Shown here: positions 1 to 8,280 of the stretch, in pieces
Layout of the letters: each line of letters starts with the position of its first letter
Position numbering within the stretch: the stretch's first letter is position 1
Assembly (NCBI RefSeq): GCF_900115685.1
Contig: NZ_FOXJ01000005.1
Location: forward strand, 1 to 64,000
Direction: 5' to 3'
Source of the DNA: Variovorax sp. 770b2
GTDB lineage: Bacteria; Pseudomonadota; Gammaproteobacteria; Burkholderiales; Burkholderiaceae_C
DNA length: 64,000 nt
The notes under the pieces: model-generated
The model's input: only the letters and a program-made list of their open reading frames with translations
Database searches by the model: none
What the model was told of the DNA's origin: nothing
Made by a program: the position numbers and the translations under genes

Positions 1-3000
1 GATGCAGAGGGCGCCTGGCCGATCACCGCCGAAGGGCAGGCCGCGGGCTACCGCCGGCTGGACCACTGGAACGCGCGGCAGGTCCGCCAGCTGATCGATT
101 CGGCGAGCGACTACCTGGCCGAACAGGTCAAGCCCACCGGCGAATTCCACTACGGCTGGTTTCCCTGCTTCGACCGCGCCATCCCCACCTACAACACCCT
201 GCGCCACGCCAGCACCACCTACGCGATGCTGGAGGCCTGGGAGCTCACGCGCAGCGCCACGCAGAAGGCGGCCATCGACCGCTCGCTGGGCATCCTCACG
301 CAGCGCCTGATCCGCCAGGTGCCGCTGCCCGACGGCACACAGGCGGCGCTGCTGGTGGACGTGGGCAACGAGGTCAAGCTCGGCGGCAATGCGGTCTGCC
401 TGCTCGCGCTGGTGAAGTACACCGAGCTCACCGGCGACCGGCAGTACATGACCCTCATGGAGCAGCTCGCGCTCGGCATCCGCGCCATGCAGGACCAGAA
501 GAGCGGGCGCTTCGTGCACGTGCTCAATTTCCCCAAGCTGGACATCAAGGATGCGTTCCGCGTCATCTACTACGACGGCGAGGCCGCCTTCGGGCTGATG
601 CGCCTCTATGGGCTCACGCGCGACGAGCGCTGGCTCGCGGTGGTGGAAAAAGCCTTCGACCATTTCATCGCCGCCAGGCACTGGGAGGCGCACGACCACT
701 GGCTGAGCTACTGCGTGAACGAGCTCACGCGCTACCGGCCCGAGACGCGCTACTACCGCTTCGGGCTGCAGAACGTGGCCGGTTACCTGGACTTCGTGCT
801 GGAGCGCATCACCACCTTCCCGACGCTGCTGGAGTTGATGATGGCCGCGCGCGAGATGGTGCTGCGCATCGAGGCCGACCCGGCGCTGCGCCCGCTGCTG
901 GAGGGCCTGGACCGCGAGAAGTTCGACCGCGCGCTGGAGCACCGCGCGCGGTATCTGGCCAACGGCCACTTCTGGCCCGAGCTGGCGATGTTCTTTCGCA
1001 ACCCCGACCGCGTGGCCGGTTCGTTCTTCATCAAGCACCACAGCTTCAGGGTGCGCATCGACGACGTGGAGCACTACCTCTCGGGCTACGTGGCGTACCA
1101 CCGGCTGCTGCGGAAGCGCGAGGCGCAGCAGGCGGAAGCCGGTGCCGCGGAAACGGCCGCCGCAGCGGGCCCGCGCGGCGTGGTCGCCTGGGGCGGTGAC
1201 GTGAACCTGGGCCGGCGCCAGCACTACCGGGTGGCCGAGCTGGGCGGACCGCAGGCGATGCTGGGAAACATCGCCGCGCTGCGCGATGCGGACCTTCGCA
1301 TCGCCAACCTCGAATGCGTGGTCGCGACCACCGGCGAGCAGGGCGCCGACAAGGACGAGACCGGTGCCTACTACTACCGCGCTCGCCCCGAGATGATCGA
1401 CGTGCTGACCGCCGCGCGCATCGACCTGGTGAGCACCGCCAACAACCACAGCGGCGACTACGGCTCGCAGGCCCTGCTGGAACAGAAGACGCTGCTGGAC
1501 GCCGCGGGCATCGGCTCGGCGGGCACCGGGCCCGACCTGGAGGCGGCGCTGCAACCGGTGATGGCCCGCGCCGGCGAGGTGCGCGTGGCGCTGTTCTCGC
1601 TCGATGCCACGCAGCCCAGGTTCGCGGCCACGGCCTGGCATCCGGGTGGCGCCTACCTGTCGCTGGCCGACCCCGCCGAATGGACCGCGACGCTCGCGCC
1701 GCGCATCGCGCGGGCACGCGCAGAGGCCGACGTGGTGCTGGTGGCGGTGCACTGGGGCGACAACCTGGAGACCGTGCCCTCGCGCGCCGAAATCGCCGTG
1801 GGCCACGCGATCGTCGATGCGGGCGCCGACGCCATCCTGGGCACCTCGGCGCACGTGCTGCAGGGCATCGAGATCTACCGCGGACGGCCGATCATCCACG
1901 ACGCGGGCGACCTGCTGTTCGACGCGATGCGCGGCGATGAGTGGAACGCAGGCATCTTCTCGCTCACGCTCCATGCGCACGGCGTCGAGCGGGTTCAGTT
2001 CACGCCCATTCGCGTGGACTTCGGTTTCTCCGAACCCTACGAAGGCGATCGCGCCCGCGCCGCGAGCGAACACTTCGCCGCCCAATGCCACGCGCTGGGC
2101 ACGCAGGTCTTTCCCACGCCGGAGGGCGGCTGCGTGCTGCACCTGGCGCCGCCCGTGCGGGAGGTGCTGCCGCAGCAGCCGCTGCAACCGGCGACGTCCG
2201 AAGCGGCGGCGGCTCGCCCCGCCTCGCCGCCCTTGCGCACCGCAAGGCCCGGCTGGGTCGTCGATGCCGTGCCCGCGGACGCGGCCATGGCGCCGTTGAA
2301 GATCGGCCCGCTGCGCCTGGTGGGCATGCGCTGCACGCCCAACCAGGTGTTCGGCCGCCAGCTGCTGTGGGTCGAGTCGTTCTGGACGGTCGATGCGCCG
2401 GTCGAGGCCGACCTGCGATTGCAGTTCCGCGCGCTGCCCGTGCGCAGCAAGACCATGCCGGCCTGGGGCGAGGGCATGGACCACGACCCCTGCGACTGGA
2501 TGTGGCCGACCAGCCGCTGGACGCCCGGGCGCATCTACCGCGACCGCTACGGCCTTCGGCCGCCGCTCTCGCGCCAGATGGAGAGCGACGTGCTGCAGCT
2601 CGAAGTGCGCCTGCGCGGCGCACCCGAGCTGCCCGGGCCGCGGCGGCTTCCCGTGTGGTGCGGCCTGCGCATGCCCGGCGTGCCGGCGCCGCTGCCCGAG
2701 ACCCGCGCGCCGGTGCTCTCGGTCAACCTGCCGGGCGCGAGCCGCGAACCCGGGCCGGTGTGGACGGCCGGGCAGCTCGCGCAGATCACCGGCGGCCAGT
2801 GGCTGGTGCCGCCGCCCGCGGGCTGGTCGGTGCAGTCGGTGGTGCGCCTTCCGATGCACCTGAAGGTGCGGCCGGGGCCGGCGCTGTTCGTCGCATCGGA
2901 CTACCGCACGCTGGCCGCGCACGAGAACTTCAGCCGCGCGCCCGAAGAGTGGGACCAGCACGACGACCTGCAGCGCCTGCACACCCAGTGCGCGGGCGCG

Positions 3001-4209
3001 ATCGTGCAGCACGCGGTCGAAGGATTGCCGCCGGACTTTCCGCTGCTGCAGGTGCCCGACCCGATCCGCGCGCTGCTCTCGCTCGGCGCGGCCGCGCGGG
3101 CGCGCTACAAGGGGCTGGTGGTGGGCGTCACCGGCACGGTGGGCAAGTCGTCCACCATCGCGATGGTGCGCGACCTGCTGCCGCCGGGCGCGCGCGTGCT
3201 CACCACGGTGGAGAACAACAACTCGCGCGTCGGCGTGCCCGGCGCCATGGCCAGCCTGGGCGCCGACGTGGACGTGTGCATCCTGGAGATGGCGCAGAGC
3301 GCGCTGTGGATGGACCGCGGACCGATCTCGCTGGAGGCGCGTCCGCACGTGGCGATCCTCACCGAGGTGGGCCTCTCGCAGACCACCAAGACCGACACGC
3401 TGGAGAAGACGGCCGAGTACAAGTCGCGCGCCTTCCTCGGGCTGGAGCCCGGCGGCATCGCCGTCGTGAGCGCGCACATTCCCTACATGGCGAAGGTGGT
3501 GAAGGCCGCGATGCGCACGGCCGCCAAGGTGTGGACCGTGGGCACCGGGCCGAACGACAACATCCGCCTGCTCGATGCGCGCCCCGAGTCCTCGGGCTGC
3601 CGCGTGCGGCTTTCGTTCAAGGGGCGAATCCACGAGTACCTGTTCCCGGTGGCCAGCATCGGGCTGGTGCGCAACTCGGCGCTGGCCTTCGCCGCGATCG
3701 TGGCGATGGGCTTCGACGCCGAGGAGGCCAGCGCGCGCATGCCCCACGTGCGGCTGCCCGCCTCGGTGATGCAGGTGGAGCCGCTGCGCACCCGCAGCGG
3801 CGCGCTGGTCACGCTGGTCGACGACAGCTGGAACGCCGAGGTCATGTCGATGCGCAACGCGATGAGCTTCGTGCGCAGCTACCGCGGCCCCGGCAACGCG
3901 CCGGTCGCACGCAAGGTCGGCGTGCTCGGGCGCATCGTCAACCTGGGCGAACAGGCCGAGGCGATGCACCGCGGGCTGGCCGAGCCGCTGCTGGCCTCGG
4001 GCATCGCGCATCTGGTGACGCACGGCGACGAGATGCGCTGGCTGCGCGAAGAAGTGCCGGTGAGCCTGCTCGGCCCGCATTTCGACGACGCGGCGGAACT
4101 GACCCTCTACCTGGGCGAGTACCTGCGCGACGGCGACCTGCTGCTGGTGAAGGGCGACCGCGACCGCTCGGACTTCGGCACCATTCCTTCGCTGTTGAAG
4201 AAGCTGTGA
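1..4209 (+). CDS. CapA-like / Mur-ligase fusion protein, 5'-truncated
   Basis: The frame is open from base 1, so the gene starts outside the window; the ATG at 226 is internal. Three modules are visible. Up to about 1130 lies a helical region rich in aromatic and Arg/His residues that looks like an alpha/alpha-toroid. From about 1180 to 2110 lies a CapA/PgsA-type metallophosphatase-like domain (GGDVNLGRR, ANLECV, STANNHSGDYG, VHWGDN). After a beta-rich linker, about 2980-4209 is a MurF-like ligase with P-loop GVTGTVGKSST (3124-3156), ILEMAQ, DDSWNAEVMSM and LLVKGDRDRS. In capsule poly-gamma-glutamate systems CapA and CapB (a Mur-type ligase) are separate proteins; here both are on one chain. 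I infer an ATP-dependent amide ligase for a surface or storage polymer. The next gene starts inside its stop codon. Confidence 0.8.
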   Translation, partial: DAEGAWPITAEGQAAGYRRLDHWNARQVRQLIDSASDYLAEQVKPTGEFHYGWFPCFDRAIPTYNTLRHASTTYAMLEAWELTRSATQKAAIDRSLGILTQRLIRQVPLPDGTQAALLVDVGNEVKLGGNAVCLLALVKYTELTGDRQYMTLMEQLALGIRAMQDQKSGRFVHVLNFPKLDIKDAFRVIYYDGEAAFGLMRLYGLTRDERWLAVVEKAFDHFIAARHWEAHDHWLSYCVNELTRYRPETRYYRFGLQNVAGYLDFVLERITTFPTLLELMMAAREMVLRIEADPALRPLLEGLDREKFDRALEHRARYLANGHFWPELAMFFRNPDRVAGSFFIKHHSFRVRIDDVEHYLSGYVAYHRLLRKREAQQAEAGAAETAAAAGPRGVVAWGGDVNLGRRQHYRVAELGGPQAMLGNIAALRDADLRIANLECVVATTGEQGADKDETGAYYYRARPEMIDVLTAARIDLVSTANNHSGDYGSQALLEQKTLLDAAGIGSAGTGPDLEAALQPVMARAGEVRVALFSLDATQPRFAATAWHPGGAYLSLADPAEWTATLAPRIARARAEADVVLVAVHWGDNLETVPSRAEIAVGHAIVDAGADAILGTSAHVLQGIEIYRGRPIIHDAGDLLFDAMRGDEWNAGIFSLTLHAHGVERVQFTPIRVDFGFSEPYEGDRARAASEHFAAQCHALGTQVFPTPEGGCVLHLAPPVREVLPQQPLQPATSEAAAARPASPPLRTARPGWVVDAVPADAAMAPLKIGPLRLVGMRCTPNQVFGRQLLWVESFWTVDAPVEADLRLQFRALPVRSKTMPAWGEGMDHDPCDWMWPTSRWTPGRIYRDRYGLRPPLSRQMESDVLQLEVRLRGAPELPGPRRLPVWCGLRMPGVPAPLPETRAPVLSVNLPGASREPGPVWTAGQLAQITGGQWLVPPPAGWSVQSVVRLPMHLKVRPGPALFVASDYRTLAAHENFSRAPEEWDQHDDLQRLHTQCAGAIVQHAVEGLPPDFPLLQVPDPIRALLSLGAAARARYKGLVVGVTGTVGKSSTIAMVRDLLPPGARVLTTVENNNSRVGVPGAMASLGADVDVCILEMAQSALWMDRGPISLEARPHVAILTEVGLSQTTKTDTLEKTAEYKSRAFLGLEPGGIAVVSAHIPYMAKVVKAAMRTAAKVWTVGTGPNDNIRLLDARPESSGCRVRLSFKGRIHEYLFPVASIGLVRNSALAFAAIVAMGFDAEEASARMPHVRLPASVMQVEPLRTRSGALVTLVDDSWNAEVMSMRNAMSFVRSYRGPGNAPVARKVGVLGRIVNLGEQAEAMHRGLAEPLLASGIAHLVTHGDEMRWLREEVPVSLLGPHFDDAAELTLYLGEYLRDGDLLLVKGDRDRSDFGTIPSLLKKL

Positions 4210-5174
4210 CGGCCCGGTTTCTCATCCCCGTCCTGCGGTGGCACCGGCGCCTTGCGTTCGTGCTGCTCGCGCTGATGCAGGCCGCCTGCGCGCAGCGAGC
4301 TGGCGCGGACCTGCGCGCACCCGCAGTGGCCGCCGACGATGCGGTGCTGCACTGGAACCAGCCGGCCGTGCGCGCCAACTGCCCCGACCGCCGCGGCTAC
4401 CTCTGGGTGCAGGCTGTCGAAGGCCCGGCGTGCATCCGTTATTTCGCGAGCGACGAGATCGATGGCGCGCGCGTGGCCATCGTGCAGTTCTCCGGCGACC
4501 GCGACAGCGTGATGGACCAGCCGCCCACGCGCATTCCCGGCAACACCGAGGCGCTGCGCACGCTCGATGCGCAGCGCAGCCGCGACCGCGCGGGCGTGCC
4601 GTGGATCTTCATGGCGCGGCCCGGCACCTACGGCTCGTCGGGCGACCACCGCAGGCGCCGCGAGCCCGTGGAGTTCCACGCGCTGGATGCGGCGCTCGAT
4701 GCGCTCATGCAGCGCCACCAGTTGCAGCGCATCGTGATCCTGGGCCACAGCGGCGGCGCGACCGCGGGCGCCGCACTGCTCACGATGGGCCGCACGCGCG
4801 TGGCCTGCGCGGTGCTGACCTCCGGCGCCTACGGGCTGCTCGAACGGGCGCGCATGCTGGGCATGTCCAGGGACGGGCGCACCGACACCACGGGCAGCAC
4901 GCAGTTCTACGATCCGCTGGACCATGTGAACGGCATCGTGCGCGACCCGGCGCGGCGCATCGTGCTGATCGGCAACCGCGACGACAGGAACACGCCCTTC
5001 GCCCTGCAGCAGCGCTTCGGCGATGCGGTGGCGAAGGCGGGGCACCGCATCGAGGTGAAGACCCATGCGGCCGAGCCACCCACCTACCACGACCTCACGG
5101 ACCGCATCGGCCTGCACACCGCATCGAAGTGCGCGCTGGAAGCGTTGTTTCCGCCAACCTCTGGAGCCGAATGA
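4206..5174 (+). CDS. alpha/beta hydrolase, exported
   Basis: A 322-residue protein starting at the GTG that overlaps the previous stop (GTGA), which implies translational coupling. The N-terminus (VTARFLIPVLRWHRR followed by FVLLALMQAACAQRAGAD) is a signal peptide; the Cys after LMQAA could be lipidated, but the lipobox has Gln at -3 and is weak. The body shows the nucleophile elbow GHSGGATAG (about 4740-4770) and a late ThrTyrHisAsp segment that may carry the catalytic His. Length and motifs suit a serine hydrolase of the alpha/beta fold. The substrate is unknown. The coupling to the CapA/Mur-ligase gene suggests processing or release of its product in the periplasm, but this is inference. 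Confidence 0.75.
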   Translation: MTARFLIPVLRWHRRLAFVLLALMQAACAQRAGADLRAPAVAADDAVLHWNQPAVRANCPDRRGYLWVQAVEGPACIRYFASDEIDGARVAIVQFSGDRDSVMDQPPTRIPGNTEALRTLDAQRSRDRAGVPWIFMARPGTYGSSGDHRRRREPVEFHALDAALDALMQRHQLQRIVILGHSGGATAGAALLTMGRTRVACAVLTSGAYGLLERARMLGMSRDGRTDTTGSTQFYDPLDHVNGIVRDPARRIVLIGNRDDRNTPFALQQRFGDAVAKAGHRIEVKTHAAEPPTYHDLTDRIGLHTASKCALEALFPPTSGAE

Positions 5175-6241
5175 GCAGCATCACTTCATGTGAATACGGC
5201 CGCATGCCCGATGGGCGCGCGGTGACCGAATACACCCTGGACAACGGGCGCGGCCTGCGCCTGTGTGCGATCAACCACGGCGGCATCGTCACCGCATTGC
5301 ATGTGCCCGACCGGCACGGGCAGGGCGCGAACATCGTGTTGGGCCTGCCGTCGCTCGACGACTACCTGAAGCCGCATCCGCATTTCGGCACCATCGTCGG
5401 CCGCTATGCGAACCGCATCGCTGCGGGGCGCTTCACGCTCGATGGCGTCGCACATCAGGTGGGCTTGAACGACGGCGAGAATTCGCTGCACGGCGGGCCG
5501 AAGGGTTTCGGCACGCGCTTCTGGGAGATCGCGCCGGTGTCCGCGGAAGACGCGCGGGGCGACATCGCCATCGAGCTGCGCTACACGAGCGCCGATGGCG
5601 AAGAGGGCTACCCGGGAGAAGTGCAGCTCACGGTGCGCTACACGCTCTCGGCGACGCAGAACACATGGCGCATCGACTACCGCGCCGAGACCGACAAGCC
5701 GACGGTGCTGAACCTGAGCCACCACGACTACTTCAACCTCGCTGGCAGCGGCGATGTGATGGACCACCGGTTGACGCTGCCCGCGAGCCGCTTCTGCCCG
5801 GTCGATGCGCAGCTGATTCCGCTCGGCACGGCCGAGGTGGATGCGACGCCTTTCGATTTCCGCACGCCGGTGCGCATCGGCGAACGCATTCGCGCGGGGC
5901 ACGAGCAACTGCTGCGCGCGCATGGCTACGACCACAACTGGATTCTCGACGGCGAGCGCAATGGCGATGGCCTCGCACTGGCGGCGCGCGTCGCGCACGA
6001 AGCCTCGGGCCGCGTGATGGAAGTGCACACCACCGAGCCCGGCGTGCAGTTCTATTCGGGCAACTTCCTCGACGGCAGCCTCATGGGGTCGCAGGGTGCG
6101 AGCCTGCGCCAGGGCGATGGCCTCTGCCTGGAGACGCAGCACTGCCCGGATTCGCCGAACCAGCCGGGCTTTCCGTCGACCGTGCTGCGGCCGGGCGAGG
6201 TGTTCGCGAGCACGACGGAACACCGCTTCAGCGTCGGCTGA
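5171..6241 (+). CDS. galM: aldose 1-epimerase (mutarotase)
   Basis: A 356-residue protein starting at the ATG that overlaps the hydrolase stop (ATGA). It interconverts alpha and beta anomers of aldoses in the cytoplasm; no signal peptide is visible. Family signatures are HPHFGTIVGRYANRIA, SLHGG, NLSHHDYFNL (acid His) and the base Glu in TEPGVQFYSGN. Supplying the right anomer to a pyranose dehydrogenase would fit the pentose oxidation genes that follow, but translational coupling places it in the upstream operon, so it could serve either. It faces the lactonase gene convergently, with a strong hairpin between them. Confidence 0.93.
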   Translation: MSSITSCEYGRMPDGRAVTEYTLDNGRGLRLCAINHGGIVTALHVPDRHGQGANIVLGLPSLDDYLKPHPHFGTIVGRYANRIAAGRFTLDGVAHQVGLNDGENSLHGGPKGFGTRFWEIAPVSAEDARGDIAIELRYTSADGEEGYPGEVQLTVRYTLSATQNTWRIDYRAETDKPTVLNLSHHDYFNLAGSGDVMDHRLTLPASRFCPVDAQLIPLGTAEVDATPFDFRTPVRIGERIRAGHEQLLRAHGYDHNWILDGERNGDGLALAARVAHEASGRVMEVHTTEPGVQFYSGNFLDGSLMGSQGASLRQGDGLCLETQHCPDSPNQPGFPSTVLRPGEVFASTTEHRFSVG

Positions 6242-6278
6242 GTACCCGCAAGAAGCTCAATGAACCCCCGTTCACGCG

Positions 6279-6316
6279 GAGCTTGTCGAAGCGCTGCGTG
6301 AGGCTTCGACAAGCTC
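6279..6316. terminator. bidirectional hairpin between convergent genes, dispersed repeat type
   Basis: Perfect 14-bp arms GAGCTTGTCGAAGC (6279-6292) and GCTTCGACAAGCTC (6303-6316) flank a 10-nt loop. It lies between the stops of galM and the lactonase, so it can fold in either transcript. The right flank continues AGCCCGAACGG; this GCTTCGACAAGCTC-type sequence is, to my knowledge, common between genes of GC-rich proteobacteria. No long T-run follows on either strand, so an intrinsic-terminator role is inferred from position and stem strength. Confidence 0.75.
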
Positions 6317-6337
6317 AGCCCGAACGGTGGTCGGGGC

Positions 6338-7258
6338 TCAGCCAGCGAACAGGGCGGCGGGCACGCCGGGGCTGCCGATGCGTACCGCGAAGAGGCCGCC
6401 GGCCAGCGGCTCGTTCTTCAACTGTTCTTCGGTGCGGCCGTTGCGCGCGGTCGTGATGTAGAGCGTCTGCATGTCCGCGCCGCCGAACGCGCAGTCGGTG
6501 ACGTTGCTCGCGGGCAGCGTGATGCGTGCGAGTTCCGCCGCGGTCACCGGGTCGTGGCAGGTGACGCAGGCGCCGTCCCAGTGCGCGATCCACAGGCGTC
6601 CGGCCGCGTCGGTGGTCATGCCGTCGGGCAAGCCGTCCGGCTTGGGGAAACGGTGCCACACGCGGCGGTTCGACACCGTGCCGGCTTCCATGTCGAAGTC
6701 GTAGGCGTACAGGTTGTTGAGCACCGTGTTGTTGAAGTACATGGTGCGGCCGTCGGCCGACCACGTGGGCCCGTTGGTCACCTCGAAGCCGTCGTCGTGC
6801 TTCGTGCAGTGGCCGTCGGCGTCGTAGCGGTAGAGCGCGCCGGTGGGAGCCTTGCAGTCGAAGTCCATGCTGCCGCCCCAGAAGCGGCCGCGGCTGTCGC
6901 ACTTGCCGTCGTTGAAGCGGTTGTTCGTGCGTTCGGGTTCGGGCTGGTGCAGGTAGCGCGGCTGGGCGCCGGCGCCCGGCAGTTGCGTCGTGTCGAAGAG
7001 CGCGAAGCCGCGGCGCAGCGTGAGGACGAGGCCCGGCGCATTCGCGCGTTCGGAGATCGCGGTGATCTCCTCATCGAACTGCCAGGCCCGGCGCGCGCCG
7101 TCGGACGGGCGAAACCAGAACAGGCGCGGCGTGAGGATGTCGATCCAGTAGAGCGCTTGCTCGCGCTCTGACCAGAGCGTGCCCTCGCCGAGGTTCGCCT
7201 CGGCGGGCCAGATGCATTCGGGGGTGCCCTCGATCGAGGGTGCGGTGTAGCGGGTCAT
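6338..7258 (-). CDS. SMP-30/gluconolactonase family sugar lactonase
   Basis: A beta-propeller lactonase that hydrolyses an aldonolactone to the free aldonate, the second step of oxidative pentose degradation. Signature segments are LGEGTLWSEREQALYWIDI (metal Glu), NRFNDGKCDSRGRFWGGSM (metal Asn), NGPTWSADGRTMYFNNT and PDGLPDGMTTDAAGRLWIAHW (metal Asp). I prefer the ATG at 7258 (AAGGA five bases upstream) to the one at 7273, where the GGAG is only two bases away. This gives 306 residues, normal for the family. It is divergent from the SDR dehydrogenase, which would make its lactone substrate. L-arabinolactonase is the best guess; gluconolactone or galactonolactone activity is possible. Confidence 0.88.
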   Translation of the reverse strand: MTRYTAPSIEGTPECIWPAEANLGEGTLWSEREQALYWIDILTPRLFWFRPSDGARRAWQFDEEITAISERANAPGLVLTLRRGFALFDTTQLPGAGAQPRYLHQPEPERTNNRFNDGKCDSRGRFWGGSMDFDCKAPTGALYRYDADGHCTKHDDGFEVTNGPTWSADGRTMYFNNTVLNNLYAYDFDMEAGTVSNRRVWHRFPKPDGLPDGMTTDAAGRLWIAHWDGACVTCHDPVTAAELARITLPASNVTDCAFGGADMQTLYITTARNGRTEEQLKNEPLAGGLFAVRIGSPGVPAALFAG

Positions 7259-7337
7259 CGTTTTCCTTGTCATGTCTCCTTGACGCGGCGGATCGTATCA
7301 AGGCATATTGATAATTGAAATCAAACAATATGGAATA

Positions 7338-7354
7338 GATCGATATGCATTTTG
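7338..7354. promoter_or_regulatory. candidate operator, copy 1 of the motif shared across the pentose cluster
   Basis: The 17-base string GATCGATATGCATTTTG lies in the lactonase/SDR divergent intergenic region and recurs exactly at 9285-9301 between the LysR gene and the aldehyde dehydrogenase. The surrounding 7291-7360 is strikingly AT-rich for this genome and contains a near copy of the half-site (GATCGTATC at 7291). Two identical sites in the two control regions of one pathway suggest a common regulator, most simply the LysR protein encoded at 8281-9240. Confidence 0.6.
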
Positions 7355-7388
7355 CAATGTCACTTTTCCATCTCACTGGAGACCCTCC

Positions 7389-8162
7389 TTGAATTCCCCC
7401 CAACTCTCGATCCATCCGAGCCTGAAAGGCCGCACCGTGTTCGTCACCGGCGGCGGCAGCGGCATCGGGGCGGCCATCGTCGCCGCTTTCGCCGCGCAGG
7501 GCGCGCGGGTGGCCTTCGTCGACATCGCCGAAAGCGCCAGCGCCGCGCTCGCGCAGCAGATCGTCGCAGACGGCCACGACGCGCCGTGGTGGCGCGCCTG
7601 CGACGTGCGCGACATCGGCGCGCTGCAAGGCGCCATCGCCGATGCGGCCGCCGCGCTCGGCGACTTCGCGGTGCTGGTCAACAACGTGGCGAGCGACGAC
7701 CGCCACACGCTCGAATCGGTCACGCCCGATTACTACGACAACCGCATGGCGATCAACGAGCGGCCGGCGCTGTTCGCGATTCAATCCGTGGTGCCCGGCA
7801 TGAAGCGGCTGGGCTTCGGCTCGGTGGTCAACCTCGGCTCCACGGGCTGGCAGACGAAGGGCTCGGGCTATCCCTGCTATGCGATCGCGAAGTCGTCGGT
7901 GAACGGGCTCACGCGCGGGCTCGCGGTGGACCTGGGCAAGGATCGCATCCGCATCAACACGGTGTCGCCGGGCTGGGTGATGACCGAGCGGCAGGTGAAG
8001 CTCTGGCTCGACGAGGAGGGCGAGCAGGCGCTCAAGCGCAACCAGTGCCTGCCCGACAAATTGATGCCCGAGGACATCGCGCGCATGGTGCTGTTCCTCG
8101 CGTCCGACGACGCGAAGATGTGCACCGCGCAGGAGTTCACGGTGGACGCCGGCTGGACCTGA
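7389..8162 (+). CDS. SDR-family sugar dehydrogenase
   Basis: A 257-residue short-chain dehydrogenase that probably oxidises L-arabinose or a related aldose to its lactone with NAD(P)+. It has the cofactor motif TGGGSGIG, LVNNVAS (variant of NNAG), and the catalytic Ser/Tyr/Lys in GSTGWQTKGSGYPCYAIAK. I place the start at TTG 7389, preceded by TGGAG about eight bases upstream, giving MNSPQLSIHPSLKGRTVFVTGG. The ATG at 7308 would read through the AT-rich promoter and add a non-family N-terminus. It is divergent from the lactonase. Azospirillum-type L-arabinose clusters instead use a Gfo/Idh/MocA dehydrogenase, so this is an alternative first enzyme. The exact sugar is not provable here. Confidence 0.85.
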   Translation: MNSPQLSIHPSLKGRTVFVTGGGSGIGAAIVAAFAAQGARVAFVDIAESASAALAQQIVADGHDAPWWRACDVRDIGALQGAIADAAAALGDFAVLVNNVASDDRHTLESVTPDYYDNRMAINERPALFAIQSVVPGMKRLGFGSVVNLGSTGWQTKGSGYPCYAIAKSSVNGLTRGLAVDLGKDRIRINTVSPGWVMTERQVKLWLDEEGEQALKRNQCLPDKLMPEDIARMVLFLASDDAKMCTAQEFTVDAGWT

Positions 8163-8168
8163 ATAGGC

Positions 8169-8262
8169 GCTCCCCCAGGCTTCGCGCACTTCGTGTCGCT
8201 TCTCCAACCCCCTCGCCGGGGGCAATGCCAGCGGCCCGGCAAAGCCGGTGCCGCGGCATTCC
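8169..8262 (+). repeat. 3'-end-associated intergenic repeat, copy 1
   Basis: This copy begins seven bases after the SDR stop codon. It shares long blocks with 39191-39284 and the complement of 62244-62335: GCGCACTTCGTGTCGCTTC, then a CCCC/GGGG hairpin, then GCGGCCCGGCAAAGCCGGTKCCGCGG (written here with K for the variable base; longest exact run under 20). The stem CCGGC-AAA-GCCGG is perfect. The gene it follows runs in the same direction as the element. It occupies most of the gap between the SDR and LysR stops and may act as a terminator or RNA 3'-end protector. Confidence 0.8.
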
Positions 8263-8280
8263 GCTGAGACGCCCGTCAGG

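Noticed and set aside
7308..7388. Upstream ATG for the SDR dehydrogenase
   Set aside because: The added residues come from the AT-rich control region that holds the shared 17-bp motif; TTG 7389 has a ribosome site and a family-like N-terminus.
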